From Modicisalibacter luteus DSM 23508 (GTDB lineage Bacteria; Pseudomonadota; Gammaproteobacteria; Pseudomonadales; Halomonadaceae), in contig NZ_KB899991.1 of NCBI RefSeq assembly GCF_000378505.1, positions 120,824 through 184,823 of the forward strand: 64,000 bases of DNA, written 5' to 3'. Positions 39,501 to 47,332 of this stretch are shown here, one piece after another. The first letter of the stretch is position 1; each line of letters opens with the position of its first letter. The translations under genes and the position numbers were made by a program. The notes beneath the pieces are model-generated. The model saw only the letters and a list, made by a program, of their open reading frames with translations. It was not told the DNA's origin and did no database searches.

Positions 39501-39636
39501 CATTGGCTTGACCATTGCTGCAGGTCTGGGGATCGGCACCCTGTTGACCCTGTTTGTACTGCCTGCTTTCTATATCCTGCTGGCACGTGATCACAATGCC
39601 GCTCGCGATGCCGATGCGTTGAACTCTCCAGCTTGA
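36574..39636 (+). CDS. RND efflux pump (AcrB/HAE1-like)
   Basis: This 1020-residue RND transporter begins MKFTDIFVRRPVLATVVSL. It has 12 transmembrane segments, two large periplasmic loops, and the proton-relay Asp pair in GLVVDDAIIIVENVHRH. The second-half relay GVVAKNGILIVEFAN holds Lys. Length is typical of the HAE1 class (~1030). Export substrate (drug, dye, solvent) cannot be deduced. Stop and start share one base with the adaptor gene (TAATG), with AGGAGG upstream, so they are coupled. A hairpin follows at 39648-39671. Confidence 0.92.
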   Translation: MKFTDIFVRRPVLATVVSLLILLMGLRSTMDMELRQYPELESTVITVSTSYPGASSELVQGFVTTPLQQAIAEVNGIDFITSESIQGSSSIEVHMELNYDANAALAEVQAKVASQRSVLPEAAESPVIESSTGDSTALMYLAFYSPQMPVPQITDYLTRVVQPKLQALPGVAKARIFGQSFAMRIWLDPQRMAALNVTPQEVISVLQNNNYQAGVGKTRSEFVAINLTTNTDVSDPEQFADMVVRNDDGNLVRLRDIARTDLGAESYDSIAWYKGTPASFMAIEQAPGANPLDVARAVRETLPEIRSQLPTGLNVVLPYDASEFIEDSINEVIKTLLEALIIVLVVIFLTLGSFRAALVPAVAVPLSLIGGAFVMLMLGFSLNLLTLLSMVLAIGLVVDDAIIIVENVHRHIEEGESRFEAALNGAREMATPIIAMTTTLVAVYAPIGFMGGLVGSLFTEFAFTLAGAVVVSGIIALTLSPMLSGKVLKPHGNATRFERLVERSFDRLANGYRSALSGVLQTVSVPVIFAAIVLASIYFMFVTSQNELAPTEDQGIIFFQGTAPQTATLEYLKRYSNQIQANIEQVEGYDETFMILGGMSADTVFGGFKMLPWSQRDISQLTVLPNVQAALSQVTGLQTAAFPRPSLPGSSGGLPVQFVLTTGNSFEELNVAADELLGKAMASGNFAFLRKSIDLDRPVTSIRVDRDRAADLGLTMADVGQTLSTMLGEGFVNRFSMEGRSYKVIPQVDQQYRLDASMIDNYYIEADSGEQVPLSSLVSFERSVEPSKRTQFQQLNALILEGVPRPGVALGDALAWLNQAAAETLPASYSVDYQGASRQLMDQGSALILTFFLSLIVIYLVLAAQFESWRDPLIILVSVPMSVAGAMVFITLGISTVNIYTQVGLITLIGVVAKNGILIVEFANLLQHDRGLSKRDAVIEAAAIRLRPIIMTSVALIVAMVPLLFATGAGAVSRFDIGLTIAAGLGIGTLLTLFVLPAFYILLARDHNAARDADALNSPA

Positions 39637-39647
39637 ACCTGTCTAAA

Positions 39648-39671
39648 GCGGGCGCGACTCGTCGCGCCCGC
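39648..39671 (+). terminator. Hairpin after RND operon
   Basis: A 10-bp GC-rich stem GCGGGCGCGA/TCGCGCCCGC with loop CTCG. No T-run follows, so termination may be rho-assisted. It separates the efflux pair from the next operon. Confidence 0.6.
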
Positions 39672-39767
39672 ACATGGACCGTTGACCATCGATTCTTTAC
39701 TATCGCGTCCTTGCGGGCATGTATGGCCCGGATCTCAACCGCATTAATGGCTGTTACTAAGGATTAC

Positions 39768-40625
39768 ATGATCATGCCGATTCGACGTGAGCTGCTGGCT
39801 GTCTCTGCTGGCTTGTTGCTCCTGGGTGGCTGTGCCCTGCAACCCCAGTCCGACGAAGACGACCGGCTCGGTGAGTTATTGACCACGTCACGTTTCGATA
39901 ATCGGATCGGGGAACTCGAAGCGACGCTCGCAACCTCTTGCCAGCTGCAGGAGACTGCTCGCCAAGGCCAGCAGGACCGGCTCGATCGTGTCGGCGCCGA
40001 TGTTCGGGAGATAGGTAGCCTGGTGAGAGCCCTGCGAGCTGATGTCGAGACGCTTCATGATGAGCCGAACATCGACATGCCCGAGTGTCCCAGCGGAGAC
40101 ATCGATGCGCTGGAGAACAAGACTTTGTTGGGCCGTACAGAGTGGGTCGGTTTTCCTAATATCGGCACCTACCTCAAGGCCCGTGTCGACTCCGGGGCCA
40201 ACACGGCATCATTATCGACCCGCGAGATTACCGAGTTCGAGCGTGAAGGCGAAGACTGGGTACGCTTTAAGCTGGCCTTGGATGAAGACGCTGTTGCCAT
40301 TAATGCCGTTAGGGATAAATGGATCGAGGCCGAGGTCGTCCGTCGGGTGCGAATCATCCAGGCCTCTGGCGAGGAAAGTCGTCCGGTGGTCAGCTTGCTG
40401 ATGGAACTGGGGCCGATCAAACAGAATGTCGAGTTTACGCTCAATAACCGTACCCACCTGGACTACCCCGTCCTGCTCGGACGGCGATTCATGATGGATA
40501 TTGCCCTGATCGACGTCGCCCAGGCCTATCTTCACGAGCGTCCTGAATATCCGGGCGGGGAGCCTGCCGAGATGGCCGCCGAAGATGAAGCAGGCGACCG
40601 CGTCGATAACGACGAAGACGAGTAA
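39768..40625 (+). CDS. Retropepsin-like aspartic protease lipoprotein
   Basis: This 285-residue protein starts with a lipoprotein signal (lipobox LGGC, Cys22). A charged helical stretch follows. From about residue 120 it has a retropepsin-like domain with catalytic motif VDSGANTASLST (Asp141), a flap region, and the hydrophobic LLGRRFMMDIALIDV end strand. A 20-residue acidic tail closes it. Relatives are described as RimK-associated ATP-dependent zinc protease/retropepsin-like proteins. AAGGA is well placed for ATG 39768 (ATG 39774 is also possible). It heads a three-gene operon with a 7TM-transglutaminase protein and an ATP-grasp ligase. Confidence 0.8.
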   Translation: MIMPIRRELLAVSAGLLLLGGCALQPQSDEDDRLGELLTTSRFDNRIGELEATLATSCQLQETARQGQQDRLDRVGADVREIGSLVRALRADVETLHDEPNIDMPECPSGDIDALENKTLLGRTEWVGFPNIGTYLKARVDSGANTASLSTREITEFEREGEDWVRFKLALDEDAVAINAVRDKWIEAEVVRRVRIIQASGEESRPVVSLLMELGPIKQNVEFTLNNRTHLDYPVLLGRRFMMDIALIDVAQAYLHERPEYPGGEPAEMAAEDEAGDRVDNDEDE

Positions 40626-40639
40626 GGACTTTTCGATCC

Positions 40640-42148
40640 ATGTCACGTGTACCCTTCTATCTGCTGGTCGGCGTCCTGATGCTGACCGGCATCGTCATGA
40701 CTGTGTATCGCCACGTCGAGTTCGATGTGCCTTGGACGCCGGGTGAGCAACGAGAAGTCTGGGAAGTCGAAGCCCAGGTGAATTTCTTTGCCAATGGTGG
40801 GCCGGTCAAGGTGAACCTCGCCCTACCCTCCCATCAGGAAAATTTCCGTGTCCTGACCGAGAATACGGCCTCTTCCGGTTATGGTCTGTCCTTCCTCGAT
40901 GATGATAGTGGTCGTCGCGCCCAGTGGGCTATCCGTGAGGCTTCCGGCGGTCAGCAACTCTATTATTCTGTGCAGTTATTGGTTGCTCCCGATGCCGAGG
41001 CGCCGGCTGTCCGGCCTCCGCAGATTCCTCAGGACATAACTTGGGAACGACCCTATGACACCGCGGCCCAAGGCATCATTGCCCGTGCGCATCAGCAGTC
41101 TGCAGATGCCTTCACCTTCGCCCGTGAGTTGATCCAGGATTTCAGCGGTGATCGTCAGGATGAAAACGCACGTTTATTGCTGACCCGCTTCGACCGCTCT
41201 CCCCTAATCGTCCGTCTCCTGAACCAAGCTGGCATTGCCGCACGCAAGGTAGATGGATTGATGCTCGAGGATGGGCGTCGCCGCCAGGCACTCTCCTCCT
41301 GGCTGCAGGTCTTCGATGAAGACGGCGACTGGGTAATTCTCAATCCGGCCACCGGCGAGCAGGGCCGGCCCGACAACCTTCTGCTCTGGGAGGCCAGTGG
41401 ACAGCCGGTACTCGAGGTGCAGGGCGGAAGCAACTCGGGGGTGAGCTTCTCGATGCTCAAGCACAACGAGCCGGCAGCCGTGGCTGTGCGCAACCAGCTG
41501 ATGAACAATACACTGCTCAACTTCTCGATTCACAGTCTGCCGTTGGAAGAGCAGTCGCTGTTCAAGACCATTTTGCTGATTCCCATCGGCGCACTGGTTG
41601 TCGTGCTTCTGCGCGTCCTGGTTGGCATCAAGACGTCGGGAACATTCATGCCGGTGCTGATAGCGCTGGCCTTCATCCAGACCTCGCTATTTACCGGTCT
41701 GGTTGGCTTCCTGCTGGTGGTAGCCGTAGGGCTGGTGATACGTAGCTATCTATCGCATCTCAACTTGCTGCTGGTGGCACGGGTATCGGCGGTGATCATC
41801 ACAGTCATAGCGATCATTTCGCTATTCTCGGTGTTGGCCTACCGGATGGGGCTCAATGCCGGCCTGACCATCACCTTCTTCCCGATGATCATTCTTAGCT
41901 GGACCATCGAGCGCATGTCGATCCTGTGGGAAGAGGAAGGCCCCAAGCAGGTCTTGATCCAAGGGGGGGGTAGCCTGGTGACTGCAGTACTGGCTTACCT
42001 GGCAATGAACAACCCTTGGATTCGCCATGTCACGTTCAATTTTCTGGGCATCCAACTGATCCTGATGGCCTTCATTCTGCTGCTGGGCAACTACACGGGT
42101 TACCGCTTGCTCGAGCTGCGTCGTTTCAAGCCGATTACGGAGGATTGA
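40640..42148 (+). CDS. Transglutaminase-fold protein fused to seven TM helices
   Basis: The 502-residue protein has an N-terminal membrane anchor (residues 4-20). A periplasmic transglutaminase-like domain follows (about 120-275, with DAFTFARELIQDFSGDR and RKVDGLMLEDGRRRQALSSWLQVFDEDGDWVILNPATG in parts). The usual active-site Cys is not evident, consistent with the inactive transglutaminase-TM family. The C-terminal third is a 7TM region (about 305-495). It lies 14 bp after the retropepsin gene and 4 bp before an ATP-grasp ligase. The membrane part may present a substrate to both; the reaction is unknown. Confidence 0.82.
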   Translation: MSRVPFYLLVGVLMLTGIVMTVYRHVEFDVPWTPGEQREVWEVEAQVNFFANGGPVKVNLALPSHQENFRVLTENTASSGYGLSFLDDDSGRRAQWAIREASGGQQLYYSVQLLVAPDAEAPAVRPPQIPQDITWERPYDTAAQGIIARAHQQSADAFTFARELIQDFSGDRQDENARLLLTRFDRSPLIVRLLNQAGIAARKVDGLMLEDGRRRQALSSWLQVFDEDGDWVILNPATGEQGRPDNLLLWEASGQPVLEVQGGSNSGVSFSMLKHNEPAAVAVRNQLMNNTLLNFSIHSLPLEEQSLFKTILLIPIGALVVVLLRVLVGIKTSGTFMPVLIALAFIQTSLFTGLVGFLLVVAVGLVIRSYLSHLNLLLVARVSAVIITVIAIISLFSVLAYRMGLNAGLTITFFPMIILSWTIERMSILWEEEGPKQVLIQGGGSLVTAVLAYLAMNNPWIRHVTFNFLGIQLILMAFILLLGNYTGYRLLELRRFKPITED

Positions 42149-42152
42149 TGCC

Positions 42153-43115
42153 ATGTGGGCCAGTCCGGGAAAACTTAAAGCCAAGGGCATCATCGGCATG
42201 AACCGGCGAAACATTCGCTATATCAGCCGGTATAACAGTCGTCATCTGTTTCCGCTGGTGGACGATAAGCTGAAAACCAAGCTGCTGGCCAAGCGATTCG
42301 GCATCACGACGCCTGACCTGATCGGTACTGTGACGACCCAGTTCGACGTCAAGCACATCACTGATATGGTCGCCGGACACGGCGGGTTCGCCATCAAGCC
42401 GGCCAAGGGCAGTGGTGGCAAGGGTATTTTGGTCATTGAGCATCAGGATGCCGACGGCTATGTGAAGCCCAGCGGGCACCGGTTGCATCGTGAAGATCTT
42501 GAACGCCACGTGTCGAATATCCTCTCCGGGCTCTATTCACTGGGTGGCGCTACGGATATTGCTCTGGTGGAGACGCTGATCACATTCGATGAGTTTCTGT
42601 CCGAGTATACCTATGAAGGTGTGCCGGATATTCGTGTCATCGTCTTCAAGGGCTATCCGGTGATGGCCATGATGCGCTTATCCACTGCGGCTTCGGACGG
42701 CAAGGCTAACCTCCACCAGGGTGCCGTTGGCGTGGGTCTCGACATTGCTACAGGCACGGCCCTACGAGGCGTACAGTTCGATAGGCCGAGGATGGATCAT
42801 CCCGATACGGGGCACGAACTCGCCAGCCTGCGTATTCCCGACTGGGAAGTCCTGCTCAAGCTGGCAGCCAGTTGCTACGAGATGACGGGGCTGGGCTATC
42901 TGGGCACCGACATGGTGCTCGATAGACGGCACGGCCCGATGCTGCTGGAGCTGAATGCCCGCCCGGGGCTAGCGATTCAAATGACAAATGGCGAAGGACT
43001 GCGTCCACGCCTCGACCTGATTGAGCGACAGCCCGACGGAGCCAACGTGGAGGCTCGTGTTGCCTTTGCCCGCCATCATTTTGCCCGGCGTGGCGAATTG
43101 CAGGTCGCTTCCTGA
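42153..43115 (+). CDS. RimK-like ATP-grasp ligase
   Basis: This 320-residue ATP-grasp protein belongs to the alpha-L-glutamate-ligase-like group. It has the glycine-rich loop FAIKPAKGSGGKGILVIE, an ATP-pocket strand VETLITFDEFL, RVIVFKGYPVMAMMRLST, and the metal-binding end motif MLLELNARPGLAIQM. ATP-grasp ligases of this type join an amino acid to a carboxyl group via an acyl phosphate; RimK adds glutamates to ribosomal protein S6. The partner genes suggest the target is envelope-linked, but nothing here identifies it. The start follows the upstream stop by 4 bases; a hairpin at 43121-43145 ends the operon. Confidence 0.85.
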   Translation: MWASPGKLKAKGIIGMNRRNIRYISRYNSRHLFPLVDDKLKTKLLAKRFGITTPDLIGTVTTQFDVKHITDMVAGHGGFAIKPAKGSGGKGILVIEHQDADGYVKPSGHRLHREDLERHVSNILSGLYSLGGATDIALVETLITFDEFLSEYTYEGVPDIRVIVFKGYPVMAMMRLSTAASDGKANLHQGAVGVGLDIATGTALRGVQFDRPRMDHPDTGHELASLRIPDWEVLLKLAASCYEMTGLGYLGTDMVLDRRHGPMLLELNARPGLAIQMTNGEGLRPRLDLIERQPDGANVEARVAFARHHFARRGELQVAS

Positions 43116-43120
43116 GCACT

Positions 43121-43145
43121 CGCCTGGCCGTTGGACGGTCAGGCG
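43121..43145 (+). terminator. Hairpin after ATP-grasp gene
   Basis: CGCCTGGCCG-TTGGA-CGGTCAGGCG forms a 10-bp stem with one G-T pair. The following sequence GCGTAAAATGCCCTTTT is only mildly T-rich. Confidence 0.6.
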
Positions 43146-43180
43146 CGTAAAATGCCCTTTTCGCCAAGCGACCGAATCGA

Positions 43181-43657
43181 ATGCCGGATACCCGACTTCT
43201 GATACAGCAGGCCGAGCGACAATGCCAGCAGCGTGGTGTTCGGTTTACGCCGATCCGCCGCCGAGTGCTGGAGATGATTTCGTCGTCTTCCGGAGGGCTC
43301 AAAGCTTATGAATTACTCGATCATTTGACCAGTGAGCACGCCGCAGCAAGGCCCCCCACAGTTTACCGGGCGCTCGATTTCTTGATCGAGCAGGGCTTGG
43401 TGCATCGCATCGAGTCTCTCAACGCCTATGTCGCCTGCCCTTGTCCCGAACATACGCATGGATTTCAGCTGCTGATTTGCCGCCATTGCGGACGGGTCGA
43501 AGAATTGCACCTTGATGATGTCAATGCGCAGCTGAGCCAGCGTGCCCAGGCCCTAGGGTTTCGGGTTGATCGGCAGACCATTGAATTGCTGGGAAGCTGT
43601 GACGCCTGCCGTGAGGGTGTCCAAGAAACCTTAACCGCCGAGAGTCAGCATGAGTGA
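43181..43657 (+). CDS. zur: Zinc uptake regulator Zur (Fur family)
   Basis: The 158-residue Fur-type repressor has a winged helix ([49 protein letters not shown], in parts). The metal region has a structural zinc site (ICRHCG and SCDACREG) and an alternative [11 protein letters not shown] in place of Fur's HHDH. These Cys-rich features and the HxH are typical of Zur. It blocks zinc-uptake genes when zinc is ample. Its stop overlaps hisI by 8 bases. No clear Zur box was found ahead of zur itself. Confidence 0.88.
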   Translation: MPDTRLLIQQAERQCQQRGVRFTPIRRRVLEMISSSSGGLKAYELLDHLTSEHAAARPPTVYRALDFLIEQGLVHRIESLNAYVACPCPEHTHGFQLLICRHCGRVEELHLDDVNAQLSQRAQALGFRVDRQTIELLGSCDACREGVQETLTAESQHE

Positions 43658-44093
43658 GCTGTTCAAGTCCCTGGAGGCTGCCCCGTTAGGCACTTGCCGC
43701 CCCGTGACGGAAGTTCTGGATGACGTGCGCTGGAATGCCGATGGCTTGATTCCAGCCATTGCCCAGCAGCACGATAGCGGTGAAGTATTGATGATGGCAT
43801 GGATGAATCGTGAATCGCTGCAGGAAACCTTGCGCACCGGCCGCGTGTGTTATTGGTCGCGTTCGCGGGGCAAGCTGTGGCGCAAGGGAGAGTCATCGGG
43901 CCAGGAGCAACACCTGAAACGAGCCCACCTGGATTGCGATGGCGATACCCTGTTGCTTAGGGTCGATCAGACTGGTCCAGCCTGCCATACGGGCAGGCGC
44001 AGTTGCTTCTATCTCGCTGTGAGTGCCGAGCAGGCCAATATCGACAGCGAGCCCATGATCGATCCGGCGGAACTGTATTCCGGCAAGCGGTAA
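43650..44093 (+). CDS. hisI: HisI, phosphoribosyl-AMP cyclohydrolase
   Basis: This 147-residue enzyme hydrolyses PR-AMP in histidine synthesis. [20 protein letters not shown], the acidic [12 protein letters not shown] and [12 protein letters not shown] contain the three cysteines that bind catalytic zinc in the family. It has no HisE fusion. It overlaps zur by 8 bases. Zur-linked extra hisI copies occur in some bacteria, as I recall from comparative work, and PR-AMP cyclohydrolase is itself a zinc enzyme, so this may be a second, zinc-responsive copy. Whether another hisI exists in this genome cannot be seen. Confidence 0.88.
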   Translation: MSELFKSLEAAPLGTCRPVTEVLDDVRWNADGLIPAIAQQHDSGEVLMMAWMNRESLQETLRTGRVCYWSRSRGKLWRKGESSGQEQHLKRAHLDCDGDTLLLRVDQTGPACHTGRRSCFYLAVSAEQANIDSEPMIDPAELYSGKR

Positions 44094-44096
44094 TCC

Positions 44097-44369
44097 ATGT
44101 TACGACGTGTCGCGAGCGCGCTTCTCATCGGCCTGATCCGGCTCTATCAGTATGCTCTTAGCCCACTGCTGGGGCCCCGCTGCCGTTTCTGGCCAAGCTG
44201 TTCCCACTATGCGATCGAGGCCGTTCGTGAGCATGGGCCGGCCCGAGGCGGCTGGCTGTCGCTGAAGCGAATTCTCAAGTGCCATCCTTGGCATCCTGGG
44301 GGGATCGACCTGGTACCGCCCCGTGATGCCGAAGCCTCAAATACGGATCAAAAGCAGCCCCCACACTGA
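44097..44369 (+). CDS. yidD: YidD, membrane protein insertion efficiency factor
   Basis: The 90-residue protein has an N-terminal amphipathic segment and the YidD core [27 protein letters not shown] with conserved cysteines, then [24 protein letters not shown]. It assists YidC-dependent insertion. YidD is normally found in the rpmH-rnpA-yidD-yidC cluster; here it follows hisI by 3 bp and ends 1 base before the convergent sufE stop. Its unusual place may reflect relocation or a second copy. Confidence 0.88.
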   Translation: MLRRVASALLIGLIRLYQYALSPLLGPRCRFWPSCSHYAIEAVREHGPARGGWLSLKRILKCHPWHPGGIDLVPPRDAEASNTDQKQPPH

Positions 44370-44370
44370 C

Positions 44371-44796
44371 TTACCCGCCGTTAGCGGTGGTTTCCTGCTC
44401 CGCGACGCTATAGATACGCTGCAGCATGGCATGCAGGCCATTTGAGCGTGTCGGCGACAGGTGCTTATCTAGTCCTAGTTCTTCAAGAAAACTGGGGGGG
44501 GTGTCGACGATCTCTTCTGGGCTTCTGTCATTGTAGATCCGCATCAGTACGGCAATCAGGCCCGAGACAATGGCAGCATCCGAGGTTGCCTGAAAATGTA
44601 CTACTTCCTCCCGTCGTTCGTGATGCATCCACACATTCGACTGACAGCCTTGGATCTTCGTTTCCGGCGTTTTCAGTTCGTCGGGAAAGTCCGGTAGTTG
44701 CTTGCCCATATCGATAATGTACTGGTATCGATCCATCCAGTTATCGAAAATGTTGAATTCCTCGATCAGCTCGGCCTGGGCGTCTTGTGCGCTCAT
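44371..44796 (-). CDS. sufE: SufE/CsdE-family sulfur acceptor
   Basis: The 141-residue protein has the SufE layout with the sulfur-accepting Cys in KIQGCQSNVWM (~51), LPDFPDELKTPE and the C-terminal ANGG tail. It takes persulfide from SufS- or CsdA-type desulfurases and passes it to the Fe-S scaffold. ATG 44796 is chosen because AAGGAGA precedes it; the earlier in-frame start lacks a site. It is convergent with yidD (1-base gap). A perfect -10 (TATAAT) lies at 44874-44869, overlapping the recombinase stop. Confidence 0.88.
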   Translation of the reverse strand: MSAQDAQAELIEEFNIFDNWMDRYQYIIDMGKQLPDFPDELKTPETKIQGCQSNVWMHHERREEVVHFQATSDAAIVSGLIAVLMRIYNDRSPEEIVDTPPSFLEELGLDKHLSPTRSNGLHAMLQRIYSVAEQETTANGG

Positions 44797-44868
44797 GTAA
44801 TCTCCTTGCGGGTCGCTTGGGGCTGCCATTGGCTAGTGCCGTTCAAGCAAGCGTTGAGTTCTAATCGC

Positions 44869-44874
44869 ATTATA
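44869..44874 (-). promoter_or_regulatory. Candidate -10 of sufE
   Basis: TATAAT on the minus strand, 73 bp before the sufE start. The -35 is weak (CGGACG at 18 bp). The element overlaps the stop codon region of the recombinase pseudogene. Confidence 0.4.
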
Positions 44875-46084
44875 ACGACTCAGCCCCGGTATCGTCCGCC
44901 CTTACGGGGATATTGAGGCGATGGGCTGCAACCTGGCGTTGCCATTCTTCGGCTTCGGCATGCAGATAGCGGGCTGTGGTATCCAGGCGTGCGTGTCGCG
45001 CGGTCCTGGCCAGGTAGCGCAGTTCGACACCGGCCTGGGCCTGATGGGTGATCGCTGTATGCCGGAGCCAGTGAGGAGATGCCTTGGCCAATTGGCGGGT
45101 CATCGCGGCTATGCCGACCTGCCCTTCCCCTGCGCCTTTCTGGGCCAGATCGTTTGCAGCCTGACAAAAGGCCTCTTTCATCAGGCGGTAGAGCTGATTA
45201 TCCGTAACTTCGGTTTTGCCATCCAAACGGCACAATAGTGGATGGTCATCGTCGCTGTCCGGCAGAGCCTCGAGCCCCCTTGCGCCTCGCCAGTCAGCAA
45301 GCAGAACCAGCATGTCGGGAGGCACGGGGATGCTTGCTAGCTTGCTGCCTTTCCCTACGACACTCCACCACCAGCGCCCCTCCCGATACTGGAAGTCACC
45401 CATGCGTGCCTGAGCCATCTCGGCAATACGTGGCGCAAGCAAGTAACCAAAACCAAACACGAACCGACGCCGATGCCAGGCCAGCTGCTGGCGACTGGTG
45501 GCTTCCTCGGGATATGGCTGATTGAGCTATTGCCATAGCCAGTCCCAGATTGGCCGCTCTAGATAGCGCTCGATATGTGTCTGGCGATTGTCCATGCGCC
45601 GCCGCTTATCTCGCATGAGCCGGAAAGGGTTGTGATTCACCCACCCCGCCTCGACCAGCCAGGCAAAAAGCCCCTGGAGGATAACCAAGCTCTGCCGCCG
45701 GCTGGCGGCAGAGAGCGGGCCTCGGAAAGGTCGCCATTGTGGGTGTGAACGAGGCCTGGGTGGGCCAATCCAGCGCTCTACAGGGTGAGGGGCGGCAAGA
45801 AATTTCTCGTAGGCTTCCAACCAGCGCCGGTCAACATCCCTCAGACCGAGCCTTTTATCGACAAGCCACAGCATGAGCCTTTCAGCTTCCTTGCGGTAGG
45901 CGCGTACCGTCTGCGGGCTGGCTGCGTATTCGGCAAGCCAGTGGCCAACGGCCTCGAAGTCATCTTGTGCCGGTATTCGCGCCGTGGCCGGTTGGGACTG
46001 GCCATAGGCAAGCACTCCTGTCTCTCGTTCGCCACGGTATGACTCGAGCGTCGACAGCAACTCGCCGTGCCATTCATCGGACAT
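44870..46084 (-). pseudogene. Tyrosine recombinase split by one amber codon
   Basis: One continuous frame of 404 codons is interrupted only by TAG at codon 186 (45529-45527). After the stop it continues in frame without a shift into LNQPYPEEATSRQQL and the catalytic domain. Before it lies a core-binding domain (VGHWLAEYAASPQTVRAYRKEAERL). The catalytic set is complete: Arg219 (LLAPRIAEM), His338/Arg341 (HWLRH), His364 and nucleophile Tyr373 (RYLH). A single CAG-to-TAG change would explain it; suppression or a real two-part protein is possible. It diverges from the KfrA-like gene, and an AGGGGCGAGG lies before the start. Confidence 0.85.
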
Positions 46085-46188
46085 GCCTCGCCCCTTCTAG
46101 CTCTGAATATGGCTATTTTCGGCTGTAAAGCACATATATTCAAGATAAGCCGCGTAATCATGAATAAATGATTTTATTTGATAGTGTA

Positions 46189-46205
46189 ATTACGTACTAC
46201 GTAAT
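46189..46205. promoter_or_regulatory. 17-bp palindrome between recombinase and KfrA-like gene
   Basis: ATTACGTACTACGTAAT is a perfect palindrome in an AT-rich 226-bp divergent gap. A half-site ATACGTTA follows directly. KfrA proteins bind inverted repeats in their own promoter, so this is a good candidate operator. Confidence 0.6.
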
Positions 46206-46310
46206 ATACGTTATTTTATTCCTCCCCCAGCTAGGCTATGCTCAAAAAATCATGGAAAAATAGATGCTTTATCTGGCCGATAACGGTGGGAACGACCCAA
46301 GGAGACAGGC

Positions 46311-47276
46311 ATGGCGCGCAGTGGCGTGCAATACGACGACGTACGTCGGGCAATTGATCGGCTGCTTCAGCAAGGTGAGCCGCCAAGTGTGCAGAAGATT
46401 CGTGAGGTGCTCGGCACTGGTAGCTTCACTACCATCAATGAGCATTTCCGGGAGTGGCGGCTACAGCGCGAGGAGAACCGCGACCAACCGCCACTTCAGG
46501 CCATTCCCGAGCCGGTAGAGGCTCTGGTCCAGGCGCTCTGGCAGCAGGCCCAGGAAAGCGCCACCGAGGGCTTGGCTCACTACCGCCAGGAAGCCGACAA
46601 ACGAGTCGAGGATGCCGAAGCTCGGTCCGAGCAGGCCCGACGTGAAGCCGAAGACGCTAGGCAACGCGAGACGGTCCTGGGCGAACAGTTGCGCCAGGCC
46701 CAGGAGCGGCTAGAGGATTACAGTGCCAGGATTGCTCGCTTGGAAGCTCAATGCGAAAGCGCTTCGCAGCGGGAGGCTCAGCAGGAGCGACAGATCAAGC
46801 AGAGTGAAGATCAGCTACAGCGCTTGCAGGCGGATAACGAGCGGCAAGGCATCGAACACCAGGCTGCCCTGACGCGCAAAAGCGAAGAGTTCCGTGCCCA
46901 GCTTAGTCAGGAAGAGCAGCGCCACGAAGCGGCTGAAGCACGTCTCATGACACTGCTTGATAATGCACGCCAGGAGCGGCAGGCGGCTGAAAAGCAGCTG
47001 AACCAGCGTCTGGAAACCATGGAAAAACGCGCCAGTGAAGTTGACGGCCGGTTGCAACAGGCCAGGCGCGAACTCAGTGAGGAGCAGGCGTCTCATCGCG
47101 AAGCGGAATGGAAGCTTCAGCAGGCCAAGGATCGATTGCACGAAGAGACACTCCGCCGCGAGCGTCTTGAGGAAGCGATTTCCGAGAAGGACGAGGCACT
47201 CAAGCAGGTTCGAGAACGTCTGCGCGATGCCGAAGCGCGGCTAGCCAAGGCCCCGCTACCTCCGTTCGTCTACTGA
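46311..47276 (+). CDS. KfrA-like DNA-binding coiled-coil protein
   Basis: This 321-residue protein has an N-terminal helix-turn-helix of the KfrA_N/plasmid-replication-region type (VQYDDVRRAIDRLLQQGEPPSVQKIREVLGTGSFTTINEHFREWR, in parts). A very long Gln/Glu/Arg/Ala coiled coil then runs from residue ~75 to the end. KfrA is a plasmid-stability regulator; chromosomal relatives are poorly known. It is divergent from a tyrosine recombinase, a pairing typical of mobile or formerly mobile DNA. AAGGAGA precedes the ATG. Confidence 0.82.
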   Translation: MARSGVQYDDVRRAIDRLLQQGEPPSVQKIREVLGTGSFTTINEHFREWRLQREENRDQPPLQAIPEPVEALVQALWQQAQESATEGLAHYRQEADKRVEDAEARSEQARREAEDARQRETVLGEQLRQAQERLEDYSARIARLEAQCESASQREAQQERQIKQSEDQLQRLQADNERQGIEHQAALTRKSEEFRAQLSQEEQRHEAAEARLMTLLDNARQERQAAEKQLNQRLETMEKRASEVDGRLQQARRELSEEQASHREAEWKLQQAKDRLHEETLRRERLEEAISEKDEALKQVRERLRDAEARLAKAPLPPFVY

Positions 47277-47302
47277 GGAGCCCCCTGTCGTCACCGCTTA
47301 AC

Positions 47303-47332
47303 GCAAAGGGCCGCCCTGGGGCGGCCCTTTGC
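47303..47332. terminator. Bidirectional terminator, KfrA-like gene and nfuA
   Basis: GCAAAGGGCCGCC-CTGG-GGCGGCCCTTTGC is a 13-bp perfect stem between convergent genes. Confidence 0.88.

Noticed and set aside
43116-43180. Zur box ahead of zur
   Set aside because: The inverted repeat there is a GC-rich terminator-like hairpin (43121-43145), not the AT-rich GTTATNATATAAC type.
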